This document shows, piece after piece, positions 22,921 to 31,449 of a stretch of DNA of 64,000 bases. The stretch lies in assembly GCA_036501025.1 (NCBI GenBank), contig DASYBB010000170.1:1-64000 (forward strand), in the 5' to 3' direction. This DNA is from DASUBV01 sp036501025. GTDB lineage: Bacteria > Actinomycetota > Actinomycetes > Streptosporangiales > Streptosporangiaceae. Positions within the stretch are counted from its first letter, which is position 1. Every line of letters begins with the position of its first letter. Made by a program: the position numbers and the translations under genes. The notes under the pieces were generated by a model. The model was not told the origin of the DNA and searched no databases. It worked only from the letters and a program-made list of their open reading frames with translations.

Positions 22921-23463
22921 TCACTCGCTGCCCGCGGCCGTGATCAGGCCGGCGCTCCGCAGCTTCTCCTCAAAGAACGGCATGAAGCCGCCGGCCATGA
23001 AGATCTGATACGGCGGGCTGCCCTCCTCCCAGCTGTCGCCCTGCAGCTCGGCTCCCGTGTCGAGGTTGGCGACCTTCCCGCTGAGGATGTCGACGCGGAG
23101 CGTCTGCCCCTCCTCGGCCAGGCCGAGGATGCCGGGGCACACCAGCGTGGGCAGGCCGGTGTTGATGGCATTGCGCAGGTGAATGCGCGACACCGATTCC
23201 ACGATCACCGCGCCGATGCCCAGGGTCTTCAGCGGCTCGGAGCCATTGCGGCTCGACCCGCAGCCGAAGTTGCGGCCAGCGATCAGGAGGTCACCCGGCC
23301 GGACCTGGGCGGCCCAGTCCGGCCGGTTCGCCCGCATGCAGTACTGCGCGGCTTCCATCGGGTCGATGTTGCGCCGCGCCAGCACGTAGGAGCCCGGCAC
23401 CATCAGGTCTGTGCTGATCTTGTCGCCGAACTTCCAGGCGCGCCCGGAAAAAACGGTCTCCAC
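22921..23463 (-). CDS. Aconitase-family hydro-lyase, small (swivel) subunit
   Basis: 180 residues, the size of LeuD/DmdB small subunits. GRNFGCGSSR near residue 65 is the conserved swivel-domain motif, and the N-terminus WKFGDKISTDLMVPGSYV is typical of LeuD/HacB-like proteins. It pairs with the large subunit encoded just upstream to form the (de)hydratase active site. The lyases downstream suggest a dimethylmaleate or other alkyl-maleate/alkyl-malate hydratase rather than isopropylmalate isomerase in leucine synthesis. Confidence 0.88.
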   Translation of the reverse strand: METVFSGRAWKFGDKISTDLMVPGSYVLARRNIDPMEAAQYCMRANRPDWAAQVRPGDLLIAGRNFGCGSSRNGSEPLKTLGIGAVIVESVSRIHLRNAINTGLPTLVCPGILGLAEEGQTLRVDILSGKVANLDTGAELQGDSWEEGSPPYQIFMAGGFMPFFEEKLRSAGLITAAGSE

Positions 23464-23501
23464 AGGCTATTTACCTTCCTCTCGTCTTCGACCCGGCCGC
23501 C

Positions 23502-24752
23502 TCAGGCCAGGAACTCGCGCGGGTCGACGATCCGCCCCGCTATCGCCGAGGCGGCCACGGTGGCCGGGCTGGCCAGGTACACCTGCGCCTTGGAACTCCC
23601 CATCCGCCCCTGGAAATTGCGGTTGCTGGAGGAGATGCACACCTCGCCGTCGCCCATCACGCCGAGGTGGCCGCCGAAGCACGGCCCGCACGTGGAGTGC
23701 TCGACCAGGCAGCCGGCGTCCGCCAGGATCTCCAGCCAGCCGGCCTTCAGGGCGTCGCGGTAGACCTCCTGGCTGGCCGGGCTCACCAGCATCCGCACCC
23801 CCGGCGCCACCTTCCGGCCCTTCATCACCCGGGCGGCGACCTCCAGGTCCTCCTGCCGGGCGTTCGTGCAGGAGCCGAGGAAGGCCTGGTCGATCGGGAT
23901 CCCGGTCTCCTGCGCGCTGCGGGCCGGATGGACGTTACCCGGATCGTGCGGGTACGCCACCATGGGCTCCAGGCCGGATACATCGAAGCGGTGCGTCGTC
24001 TCGTACCGCGCGTCGCTGTCTGCGAAGACTGGCTCGTATGGCCTGCTCACGCGGGTGCTGAGCCACTCGTCAGTCTTCTCGTCGCACTCGAACAGGGCGA
24101 ATTTCGCGCCCACCTCGACGCCCATGTTGGCGATCGTCCAGCGCTGGGCCAGCGTCATCTGGCGGACCGCCGCACCGGTGTACTCGATGGACTTGTACAG
24201 GCCGAAGTCGGTCCCGAGATCACGCGCTATCTCAAGGATCACGTCCTTGCCCACGCACCAGGACGGCAGGTTCCCGTCGATGACGACCTTCACGCTCTCG
24301 GGCACCCGGAACCACAGCTCACCGAAGGCGAGGATGTACAGCGCGTCCATGGCCGAGTTGGTCACGCACGCGTTGAAGACGCCGCCGCTGGTGGAGTGCG
24401 AGTCGCCCATGGCGATCAGCTCGCCGGGCGCGATCATGCCGTTCTCCGGGAACAGCTGGTGCAGGATCCCGCCCCGGCCGAACTCGAAGAAGTTCGTGAT
24501 CCCGTACTTCTTGACCAGCCTGCGCATCTCCGTCGCGCTGTTGGCGGCCTCGACGGTCGGCGGCGGGGCCAGGTGGTCCTCCACGATGAAGACCCGGCCG
24601 GGGTCCCAGACCCGGTCCGCCCCGAGTCTTTCCAGGGCGCGCAGCATGTGCCCGGACGTGGCGTCAACCTTGCACCACACGTACTCACCGGGCCTCACTG
24701 CCTGCCGTCCGGCGTGCCCGGCCAGGACTTTCTCGGCGATGGTCATGCCCAT
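23502..24752 (-). CDS. Aconitase-family hydro-lyase, large (4Fe-4S) subunit
   Basis: 416 residues, matching LeuC/HacA/DmdA-type large subunits. The cluster cysteines are Cys295 (GSCTNA) and Cys355/Cys358 (STCGPC). GDSHSTSGG and SSNRNFQGRMGS are active-site motifs. The ATG is three bases after the transporter stop, and AAAGGAG lies inside the end of the transporter gene. With the small subunit it should hydrate an unsaturated diacid or dehydrate a hydroxy diacid. In Eubacterium barkeri nicotinate fermentation, DmdAB hydrates dimethylmaleate and a lyase of the same family as the two genes below then cleaves the product. The analogy is strong in gene content but unproven for the substrate. Confidence 0.88.
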   Translation of the reverse strand: MGMTIAEKVLAGHAGRQAVRPGEYVWCKVDATSGHMLRALERLGADRVWDPGRVFIVEDHLAPPPTVEAANSATEMRRLVKKYGITNFFEFGRGGILHQLFPENGMIAPGELIAMGDSHSTSGGVFNACVTNSAMDALYILAFGELWFRVPESVKVVIDGNLPSWCVGKDVILEIARDLGTDFGLYKSIEYTGAAVRQMTLAQRWTIANMGVEVGAKFALFECDEKTDEWLSTRVSRPYEPVFADSDARYETTHRFDVSGLEPMVAYPHDPGNVHPARSAQETGIPIDQAFLGSCTNARQEDLEVAARVMKGRKVAPGVRMLVSPASQEVYRDALKAGWLEILADAGCLVEHSTCGPCFGGHLGVMGDGEVCISSSNRNFQGRMGSSKAQVYLASPATVAASAIAGRIVDPREFLA

Positions 24753-24755
24753 GCG

Positions 24756-26237
24756 CTATGCCGCTCCTTTCAGTTTCGTGTGTCCGAGCTCGTTGAGCTC
24801 CTCCAGGCTGACCTTGGTGGTGCGCTCGCCCATGACGAGGACCAGCACGGCCAGCACGATCTCGACGGCCATCAGGAAGATGAACACGGCGAGGAACCCG
24901 CTGCTCCCGTAGATGTTGGTGATCGCCTTCGGCCCGTAGAGCCCGATCAGGCCGGACACGACCGCTACCGTCCCCAGGGCCGTCCCGCGGATGTGCGTCG
25001 GGAACAGCTCGGCCTCGAAGGAGTAGAAGAATGCCACCTGCACCTGGAGGAACGCGATGATCAGGATGCCGGCGATGATCAGCTGAGCTGAGGCGCCCTT
25101 GCTGCTCGTCCCGTAGATCAGGGCCAGCGCGGCGATCGCGATCCCGGTGCCGGCGAGCAGGTACTTGCGCTGCCATCGGTCGCTGACCAGCCAGAAGCCG
25201 AAGGCCAGGGCATTGCCGCAGGTGAAGATAATGGCGGCGAAGTAGATGGAGCCGGCCGCGGAGTCGCCGCGCAGGTACAGCAGCGTCGGAAGGTAGAACC
25301 CGAACCCGAAGTAGGCGACGCCGACGCAGGCAGTCATGAGCGCGACGAGAATCCAGCGCTTCCCGTATCCCTGCGCGAAGATGTCGCCGACGCCGAGCCA
25401 CAGGCGCTTCTGCGCTTCCACCGCGCTGACGGCCGCGGACTCGGCCGGCGTCGCCGGCGGCTCGACGACCGGGGGCAGCGGGCGCCTGGTAGTCCGCTCG
25501 ACCGCCGCCTCGATCTTGCTGAGGATCTTCTCCGCATCCTCGTAGCGCCCCCTCGTGACGTACCACCGCGGGGACTCCGGCAGCCAGACCAGCGTGACGA
25601 TCAGTGCGATGAATCCCAGCGCGCAGATCAGGAACAGCGCCCGCCACGCCCCGGCCGACGCCGGGACGATGCCCAGCGCGCTCCAGCTGAGGATGGCCGG
25701 CCCGAGACCGCCGACCATGGTCATCGTCGTGATGAGCCGGCCGCGGTACGAGCTCGGCACCATCTCCCCGATGATGGACAGGGCCGCCACCGACGCGCCG
25801 GTCGCGCCGAATCCGCTCAGCGTCCGCGCCAGCATGAACTGCAGCGGGGTGCCGACGAGCGCGTTGGCGATGCAGAACAGCGAGTACCAGCCGGTGAAGA
25901 AGATCAGCGTCCGCCGGCGGCCGAGCCGGTCGACGACCAGCCCGGCGACGATCGCCCCGACCAGCCCGCCGACGCCGAAGTAGGTGTTGATGTCCCCGAC
26001 CTGGCCCACGGTGAGGTGCAGCTCGGCGATGGCCCCTGGCGAGGCGTAGCTGAAGGCGTAGTTGTCCATGTACTGGAACACCAGGATGGCCCCGACGCAC
26101 AGCAGCAGGATGACGTGCCACCGCGACAGCGGCAGCCGGTCCATCCGGGCGCCCACCCGTTCCAGCGTCAGCCGGGGCTGCTCCTTGATCCGCGATTCTC
26201 TTGCCGACCCGCCATCTACAGCGTCAGCGGTACTCAT
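24756..26237 (-). CDS. MFS transporter of the metabolite/sugar:H+ symporter type
   Basis: 493 residues with 12 hydrophobic segments. Motif A after helix 2 is VVDRLGRRRTLIF, and the central signature is VWLPESPRWYVTRGRYEDAEKIL, typical of the sugar-porter/aromatic-acid and SV2-like symporters. A long cytoplasmic loop lies between helices 6 and 7. It is the first gene of the operon and probably imports the acid that the hydro-lyase and lyases degrade. ATG with GGAAGG/AGGGG just upstream. Confidence 0.87.
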   Translation of the reverse strand: MSTADAVDGGSARESRIKEQPRLTLERVGARMDRLPLSRWHVILLLCVGAILVFQYMDNYAFSYASPGAIAELHLTVGQVGDINTYFGVGGLVGAIVAGLVVDRLGRRRTLIFFTGWYSLFCIANALVGTPLQFMLARTLSGFGATGASVAALSIIGEMVPSSYRGRLITTMTMVGGLGPAILSWSALGIVPASAGAWRALFLICALGFIALIVTLVWLPESPRWYVTRGRYEDAEKILSKIEAAVERTTRRPLPPVVEPPATPAESAAVSAVEAQKRLWLGVGDIFAQGYGKRWILVALMTACVGVAYFGFGFYLPTLLYLRGDSAAGSIYFAAIIFTCGNALAFGFWLVSDRWQRKYLLAGTGIAIAALALIYGTSSKGASAQLIIAGILIIAFLQVQVAFFYSFEAELFPTHIRGTALGTVAVVSGLIGLYGPKAITNIYGSSGFLAVFIFLMAVEIVLAVLVLVMGERTTKVSLEELNELGHTKLKGAA

Positions 26238-26365
26238 CGACCCCTACCTTCCTGGGCTCATGGCCGATTACCTGCCTGTTTCTGCACCTTCGCCGCCGAT
26301 CCCGCCTGCCCGGAACGGCCCGGCGACCGCCACCTGCGACGCCCGGGACTCGTCCCGGATTGGCA

Positions 26366-26502
26366 TTAGTTTCATAATGTGTAACCAAAACTTCATATTA
26401 CGTGCAACGTAGGCTCCGGTGAGTGGCCGGTCAATAGCTACGGGCGAGTAACGCGCAGAATGTGTTGTCTCGATGCCGAGTTAATTCAAATAATGAAACT
26501 AA
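26366..26502. promoter_or_regulatory. Promoter region of the lyase operon with two TTAGTTTCAT sites
   Basis: In the 396-base gap between the IclR stop and the transporter start, TTAGTTTCATAATGTG (26366-26381) and an inverted copy of TTAGTTTCATTA (26491-26502) face each other in a markedly AT-rich stretch. The same core recurs upstream of the IclR gene at 27579. This fits IclR-type operators. The rest of the gap shows nothing coding. Confidence 0.5.
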
Positions 26503-26633
26503 CTGAGTCTGGCTGAGCGCGGTGAGCTCATGCGGGCAAGCGCGGAGAGCGCCTGGGGATGCTGCCGATAGGTGATGACGGCAGGAACGCCGCCGCAGGG
26601 CGGCGGGAGCCTAGGCGAGGACGCTGACGGGCT

Positions 26634-27506
26634 TTACGGCGCCGCGACCGGTATGGCTGTGGCCTGGATCTCGGCGAGGGAGGCCGAGAACTCCGCGCAG
26701 ACCTGCACGAGGTCCGGAATGGCCTTCTCAATGGCGTCCGCCGTGAAGCGTCCGACGGGCCCGCCGATGGTGATGGAGCCAGCGATCGGCCCGCCGGTTC
26801 CGAGGAACACCGGCGCCGCCACTGCGGCGACGCCGGGATGATTCTCCTCGAATGAGCGCACGAAGCCGTCGCGCGCGACCGCACGCACCCTGCTGTCTAG
26901 TCCCGTGACGTCGGCGGCCGGAATGTGCCTGCCCGCCGCGAGTTCCCTGGCAATCGGCTCACGCTCCGGGCCGGGCAGCCAGGCGAGCATGGCCAGCCCG
27001 GTGCAGCCCCGCGCCAGGGGCATCCGATGGCCGATCTGGACCGCCTGGCGCAGTGCGTGCGCAGTGCTCTCCGCGCCGGCGGCGAGCAGCGCCCAGTTGC
27101 CGTCACGGACGGCCAGGGTGGCGGTCTCGGACGTCAGCGAGGCAAGCGACTCCAGCCAGGGCCTGGCCCGCTCGGCGAGGTCACGCCCCGGATCGATGGC
27201 CGCGGCCAGCCGGATAAGGCGCCTGCCGACCTGATAGCCCGCCCGGCCAGTGCGCTCCAGCCAGCCCTCATCCTGCAAGGCGCGGAGCAGGCGGTAGGCC
27301 GTGCTCTTGGACAGCCCGGCCTGCTCGCCGATCCACTCCAGCGAGGCCGGCCCGCCGGCCGTGGCGACGATCTCCAGCAGTCGCCCGGCTCGCCGGGCCG
27401 TCTCGGCCCCCTCGATGCCAGAGGACTCCCTGCCGGTCAAGGCCGCCCTCCGACCACGCTGACGCCGGGTTCCATTATCTGCAACGACATACAGCCTTGG
27501 TACCAC
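26634..27506 (-). CDS. IclR-family transcriptional regulator
   Basis: 290 residues. The N-terminal winged helix is at about residues 40-100 (LEWIGEQAGLSKSTAYRLLR). The C-terminal effector domain has GHRMPLARGCTGLAMLAW and FVRSFEENHPGVAAVAAPVF, as in IclR proteins that sense small acids. The GTG at 27506 gives the longest form. A TTG at 27440 is an attractive alternative because GGAGG lies six bases before it. It sits upstream of the MFS-aconitase-lyase operon on the same strand and is the obvious local regulator. Confidence 0.87.
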   Translation of the reverse strand: MVPRLYVVADNGTRRQRGRRAALTGRESSGIEGAETARRAGRLLEIVATAGGPASLEWIGEQAGLSKSTAYRLLRALQDEGWLERTGRAGYQVGRRLIRLAAAIDPGRDLAERARPWLESLASLTSETATLAVRDGNWALLAAGAESTAHALRQAVQIGHRMPLARGCTGLAMLAWLPGPEREPIARELAAGRHIPAADVTGLDSRVRAVARDGFVRSFEENHPGVAAVAAPVFLGTGGPIAGSITIGGPVGRFTADAIEKAIPDLVQVCAEFSASLAEIQATAIPVAAP

Positions 27507-27569
27507 ACTTCGCTGAGTTATCGCCTCGACCCTTGACTGGCCTCAAGAGCTCACTTAAGTTGCGCATAG

Positions 27570-27594
27570 TGTGAATTGTTCGTTTCACATTATA
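27570..27594. promoter_or_regulatory. Inverted repeat between the IclR and SMP-30-like genes
   Basis: TGTGAA (27570-27575) and TTCACA (27584-27589) form a perfect 6-base dyad with an 8-base spacer. The right half, TTCGTTTCACATTATA (27579-27594), matches the sites in front of the lyase operon. The divergent genes would share it. Confidence 0.5.
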
Positions 27595-27654
27595 GAACTA
27601 CCGGACGACGGGTCGCCAGGGGCAACGAAACGCCTGCCCAGAGGAAGGAACGCC

Positions 27655-28605
27655 ATGCAGCCGAGAGTCATGTGGAGGCTCGTCACGTCGACCGTGGTGC
27701 TGTTGTCAGCGGGCGTCCTGGCCGCGGGCCCGGCCGGGGCTTCGACAGCGCCGGTAGCCGACGCGCGCATCCTCGCCCACTTCGACGTCAGCGCCGGCCA
27801 GACACCGGAGAACATCGCTTTCGGCCCGGCGGGGAGCATCTACCTGACCCTGGCACTGGCCCGGCAGGTGGCGTGCGTCAGTTCCCGTGGCGACGTCCGC
27901 GTGATCGCCACGCTGCCCGCCCCGCCTCCGGGCAGCACCCCGCTCACCACCGGGATCGTGCGCACCCAGGACGGGACCTTGTACGTCGCGTACGCAGCGG
28001 GCACCAGCTCCCTCAACGGCGTCTGGCGTATTCGCCCCGGAGCGCGTCCCGCTCGGATCTCCGCGCTGCCCGGCAGCGGGTTCCCCAACGGCATGGCCCT
28101 CGACCAGCGCGCCGGCGTACTCTACATCGCGGACTCGCTGCTGGGTGTCGTATGGCGGGTGCCGATCAGCGGCGGCCCGGCGGCCAACTGGGCCAGCGGC
28201 CCTGCGCTGGCCCCGGCCGGCTTCTTCGGCGCGAACGGGCTGAAGGTGCACGACGGTGCTGTCTGGGTCTCCAATGACGACCAGGGCACCCTGCTGCGCA
28301 TTCCCATTTCGGCCGGGGGCCGGCCTGGCGTCATCAGGACCATGGCCAGCGGGCTGGCCGGGATCGACGATTTCGCCTTCCTCGGCCAGCGCAGCGTCCT
28401 GGCGGCACTGGACGCGGGAAACCAGGTGGCGCTGGTCCGCCCTGATGGCAGCCACGCCATCGTTCTGACCTCGGCCGACGGGCTGGAGAATCCGTCCTCC
28501 GTCGCCGTCCGAGGCGACAGTCTGCTCGTAACCGACGCGGCCTACACAACCCAGCACGACCCCAACCTGCTGATTGCGCACCTGGACCTCCGCGACCGTT
28601 CATGA
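27655..28605 (+). CDS. Secreted SMP-30/gluconolactonase-like beta-propeller
   Basis: 316 residues. A signal peptide (Arg-rich start, VVLLSAGVLAAGPAGAST) precedes six-bladed propeller repeats: ENIAFGPAGSIYLTLA, TGIVRTQDGTLYVAYA, PNGMALDQRAGVLYIAD, ANGLKVHDGAVWVSN. These carry the Glu/Asn/Asp metal positions of SMP-30 lactonases (ENIAF, PNGMAL, ANGL). It may hydrolyse a lactone outside the cell, or be a propeller without catalysis. ATG preceded by AGGAAGGA. It is divergent from IclR and likely in the same regulon. Confidence 0.75.
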   Translation: MQPRVMWRLVTSTVVLLSAGVLAAGPAGASTAPVADARILAHFDVSAGQTPENIAFGPAGSIYLTLALARQVACVSSRGDVRVIATLPAPPPGSTPLTTGIVRTQDGTLYVAYAAGTSSLNGVWRIRPGARPARISALPGSGFPNGMALDQRAGVLYIADSLLGVVWRVPISGGPAANWASGPALAPAGFFGANGLKVHDGAVWVSNDDQGTLLRIPISAGGRPGVIRTMASGLAGIDDFAFLGQRSVLAALDAGNQVALVRPDGSHAIVLTSADGLENPSSVAVRGDSLLVTDAAYTTQHDPNLLIAHLDLRDRS

Positions 28606-28737
28606 GGATGGCTGGCCCGCCGAGCGGGGTGACGTCATCAGGACTGCTCCGGGTGAGGCTGGGCAGTGAGGAGAATGGGTAGCGGCTGGCCCACGGCGGT
28701 CCGGCGCCGGGGCAGCTGAGCCGAAGGCAGGCAGGTC

Positions 28738-29709
28738 ATGCGCTTCCTGAGCGTCGATACGGACAAGAAGATTTCGAAGATCGGGCTCGGCGCCTGGCAG
28801 TTCGGGTCCCGTGAGTGGGGCTACGGCGACCCGTACGCCGCGCAGGAGGCCCGCTCGATCGTGCGCCGGGCCGTCGAGCTGGGCGTGACGCTGTTCGACA
28901 CCGCCGAGATCTACGGATTCGGCCACAGCGAGCGGATCCTGGGCGAGGCCCTGGGCGAGGACCGCGGGTCGGTCTTCGTCGCGACCAAGATCTTCCCGCT
29001 GCTGCCCGTGGCGCCCGTCGTGGAGCAGCGCGCCGTGGCCAGCGCCGCCCGGCTGGGCGTCCGCCGGATCGACCTGTACCAGGTGCACCAGCCCAACCCG
29101 GTGGTCCGGGACGGCACGATCATGCGCGGCATGCGGGCGCTGCAGCGGGTCGGCCTCGTCGGCGAGGCGGGCGTCAGCAACTACCCGCTCAAGCGGTGGC
29201 GGGCCGCGGAGGCGGCGCTGGGCAGCCGGGTGCTGAGCAACCAGGTCAGCTACAGCCTCGTCGACCGGGCGCCGGAGCGCGACCTGCTGCCGTTCGCGGC
29301 GGACGGCCGCCGCGTCGTCATCGCCTACAGCCCGCTGGCGCAGGGGCTGCTGTCGGGCCGCTATGACCGCGACCACCGGCCGGCCAATAAGGTCCGGGCC
29401 GCGAACCCGCTGTTCCTGCCGGCCAACCTGGAGCGCGCCGCCGGGCTGCTGGCGACGCTGCGCGAGGTCGCGGACGCCCATGACGCGAGCCCGGCCCAGG
29501 TCGCCCTGGCCTGGGTCATCCGCCACTCCGGCGTGGCCGCGATCCCCGGCGCGTCCAGCGTCGCGCAGCTGGAGAGCAACGTCGCCGCCGCCGAGATCGA
29601 CCTCAGCGACAGCGAGGACCAGGCGCTGCGCCACGCCTCGGACCGGTTCCGGCCCGTCACCGGGGCGGCCGCGCTGCCCCAGCTGGTCCGCGCCCGCATC
29701 GGCCGCTGA
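28738..29709 (+). CDS. Aldo/keto reductase
   Basis: 323 residues in a TIM-barrel AKR of the YajO/Gpr-like branch. The catalytic tetrad is present: Asp54 and Tyr59 (FDTAEIYGFG), Lys84 (ATKIF) and His117 (YQVHQP). The C-terminal cofactor segment AIPGASSVAQLESNV binds NADPH. It reduces aldehydes or ketones. It stands alone, 132 bases after the SMP-30-like gene and convergent with the LigD-type gene. Confidence 0.88.
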   Translation: MRFLSVDTDKKISKIGLGAWQFGSREWGYGDPYAAQEARSIVRRAVELGVTLFDTAEIYGFGHSERILGEALGEDRGSVFVATKIFPLLPVAPVVEQRAVASAARLGVRRIDLYQVHQPNPVVRDGTIMRGMRALQRVGLVGEAGVSNYPLKRWRAAEAALGSRVLSNQVSYSLVDRAPERDLLPFAADGRRVVIAYSPLAQGLLSGRYDRDHRPANKVRAANPLFLPANLERAAGLLATLREVADAHDASPAQVALAWVIRHSGVAAIPGASSVAQLESNVAAAEIDLSDSEDQALRHASDRFRPVTGAAALPQLVRARIGR

Positions 29710-29738
29710 CGGTCCCCGGCCGCTGACCGCGGCCCGGT

Positions 29739-30698
29739 CTAGCCGCCGGCCTCGCGGCGCGCGCGGGCGCGGCGCTTGCCCTCGTGCATCGCCTGGACCC
29801 GGGCCACCGGGATCGCCCGGCCCTCCTCGACGAGCGCGGCGGGCAGCGCCTGCGGCGCCGGCAGCGCCTCCGCCCACGGGTCGCCCGCGCCGAGCAGCCG
29901 GTCGGCCGTATGCACTGTGAAGTCGGCCGGGGCCACCCGGTCCAGGTCCGCCCAGGCCACCGGGAACGAGACCGGGGTGCCCGGCCGGATCCGCGGGCTG
30001 TACGCCGCCGCGACCGTCGCGCCGTGCACCCGGGTCGAGTCCAGGAACACCTTGCCGGCCCGGTCCTCGCGGACAAAGGCCGTCGTCGCCAGGTCCGGCT
30101 CCAGCCGCTCCGCGCGGGCCGCGACCGCCCGCGTCGCCGCGGCCACGTCCTCGGCCGATGTCGCGGCCTGCACCGGGACGAACACGTGCAGGCCCTTGGC
30201 GCCGCTGGTCTTGACCGCGCCGGCCAGGCCCGCGCCGGCCAGCGCCTGCCGCACCGCGAACGCGGCCCGGACGGCCAGCCCGAACGCGCCGCCCTCCGGC
30301 GGGTCGATGTCCATCACCAGCCGCAGCCCCCGATCGCCGTCGCCAGTCCGCATCAGGGCCGGGTGGTACTCCACCGCCCGCTGGTTGGCGAACCACAGCA
30401 GCGTCCGGCGGTCATCGCACAGCGCGTAGGACACCTTGCGCCGGGAGGCCTCGGCCCACACCGATACCGCGGTGACCCAGTCCGGCGCGTACTTCGGCAG
30501 GTTCTTCTGCATGAACGGGTCCTGGCCGCGCAGCACCCGGATCACCGACAGCGGCCGCTGCGCTAGCTCCGGGACGATCCGCCCGGCCACCGCGTCGAGG
30601 TAGTCGACGAGGTCCCGCTTGGTGGCATTCGCCTCCGGGAACAGCGGCTGGTCGAGGTTGGTCAGCGCCACCCCGTCGCGCGTCTCGCCGCCGCTCAC
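29739..30698 (-). CDS. Stand-alone LigD-type DNA polymerase/primase domain (NHEJ)
   Basis: 319 residues, only the polymerase domain of LigD. Asp130 and Asp132 in VMDIDPP are the metal-binding pair. SGAKGLHVFVPV (His171) binds the incoming nucleotide triphosphate, and the N-terminal LDQPLFPEANATKRDLVDYL is conserved. No ligase or nuclease domain is attached. In actinobacteria such proteins fill gaps during Ku-dependent end joining with a separate ligase; no Ku or ligase gene is in this window. The GTG at 30698 has GGAG eight bases upstream; a longer reading frame continues without support. Confidence 0.88.
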   Translation of the reverse strand: MSGGETRDGVALTNLDQPLFPEANATKRDLVDYLDAVAGRIVPELAQRPLSVIRVLRGQDPFMQKNLPKYAPDWVTAVSVWAEASRRKVSYALCDDRRTLLWFANQRAVEYHPALMRTGDGDRGLRLVMDIDPPEGGAFGLAVRAAFAVRQALAGAGLAGAVKTSGAKGLHVFVPVQAATSAEDVAAATRAVAARAERLEPDLATTAFVREDRAGKVFLDSTRVHGATVAAAYSPRIRPGTPVSFPVAWADLDRVAPADFTVHTADRLLGAGDPWAEALPAPQALPAALVEEGRAIPVARVQAMHEGKRRARARREAGG

Positions 30699-30899
30699 AG
30701 GTCCGCTCCGGTCATGCCGCCACCCTGCCACACCCGGCGCCGGCCCGCCCGGGCCGGCGTTTGATGATCCGGCGGCGGGGGCACCCCAGCCTCGAAGGCG
30801 TTGGCCGCGGCGGCCCGACACACTACCGGGCGCTGCCTGCCTTCGATTCCCGCAAAGCGACACAACAGGCGATCCGCTTCTGCAGCCGGGGGAAATGTC

Positions 30900-31433
30900 A
30901 TGTCTGAAACCTTTGTCATGGACGTCACTCGCATTCGCGACGAAGCCCGCCAGCACCTGAAACAAGGCCCGGTGACGCCATCGAACACCACCGACGTCGA
31001 CCAGGTCATCACCGTGCTGAACCAGGTGGTGGCCACCGAGATGGTGTGCTACCTGCGCTACTCGCAGAATGCCATCGTCGCCCAGGGCATCGACCGCGAG
31101 CAGGTCGCCAGCATGTTCACCGATCACGCGGCCGAGGAACTCGGGCATTTCCAGCGCGTCGCCGACCGCGTCAACCAGCTCGGCGGGTCACCCGACATGG
31201 ACCCCGCCACCCTGGCCCAGCGCGCCCAGACCGATTACGCCACCCCCGCAGACACCGACCTGCAGGGCATGATCCGCGAGAACCTCGTCGCCGAGCGCAT
31301 CGTGATCGGCGCGTACGCGGAGATCATCCGCTGGCTCGGGACCGCCGACCCGACCAGCCGCCGCCTCATCGAGGACATCCTGAAGGAAGAGGAGGACCAC
31401 GCGGACGAGCTGAACGACCTGTTCACCGGCTGA
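30900..31433 (+). CDS. Ferritin-like diiron protein (bacterioferritin/Dps-like)
   Basis: 177 residues in a four-helix bundle. The metal ligands are Glu47 (VATEM), Glu80 with His83 (EELGH), a further Glu in NLVAERIV and the C-terminal EEEDHADEL (ExxH). This is the bacterioferritin-like pattern of two ExxH motifs. It probably oxidises and stores iron, limiting Fenton chemistry. GGGGGA precedes the ATG. It is 16 bases upstream of the catalase gene, so the pair forms an oxidative-stress operon. Confidence 0.85.
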   Translation: MSETFVMDVTRIRDEARQHLKQGPVTPSNTTDVDQVITVLNQVVATEMVCYLRYSQNAIVAQGIDREQVASMFTDHAAEELGHFQRVADRVNQLGGSPDMDPATLAQRAQTDYATPADTDLQGMIRENLVAERIVIGAYAEIIRWLGTADPTSRRLIEDILKEEEDHADELNDLFTG

Positions 31434-31449
31434 ATGGAGGGAGACAGAC

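Noticed and set aside
22921..24752. Leucine-biosynthetic LeuCD
   Set aside because: Fold and cluster motifs fit, but the context (importer, two C-C lyases, IclR) points to catabolism; no other leucine genes are nearby.
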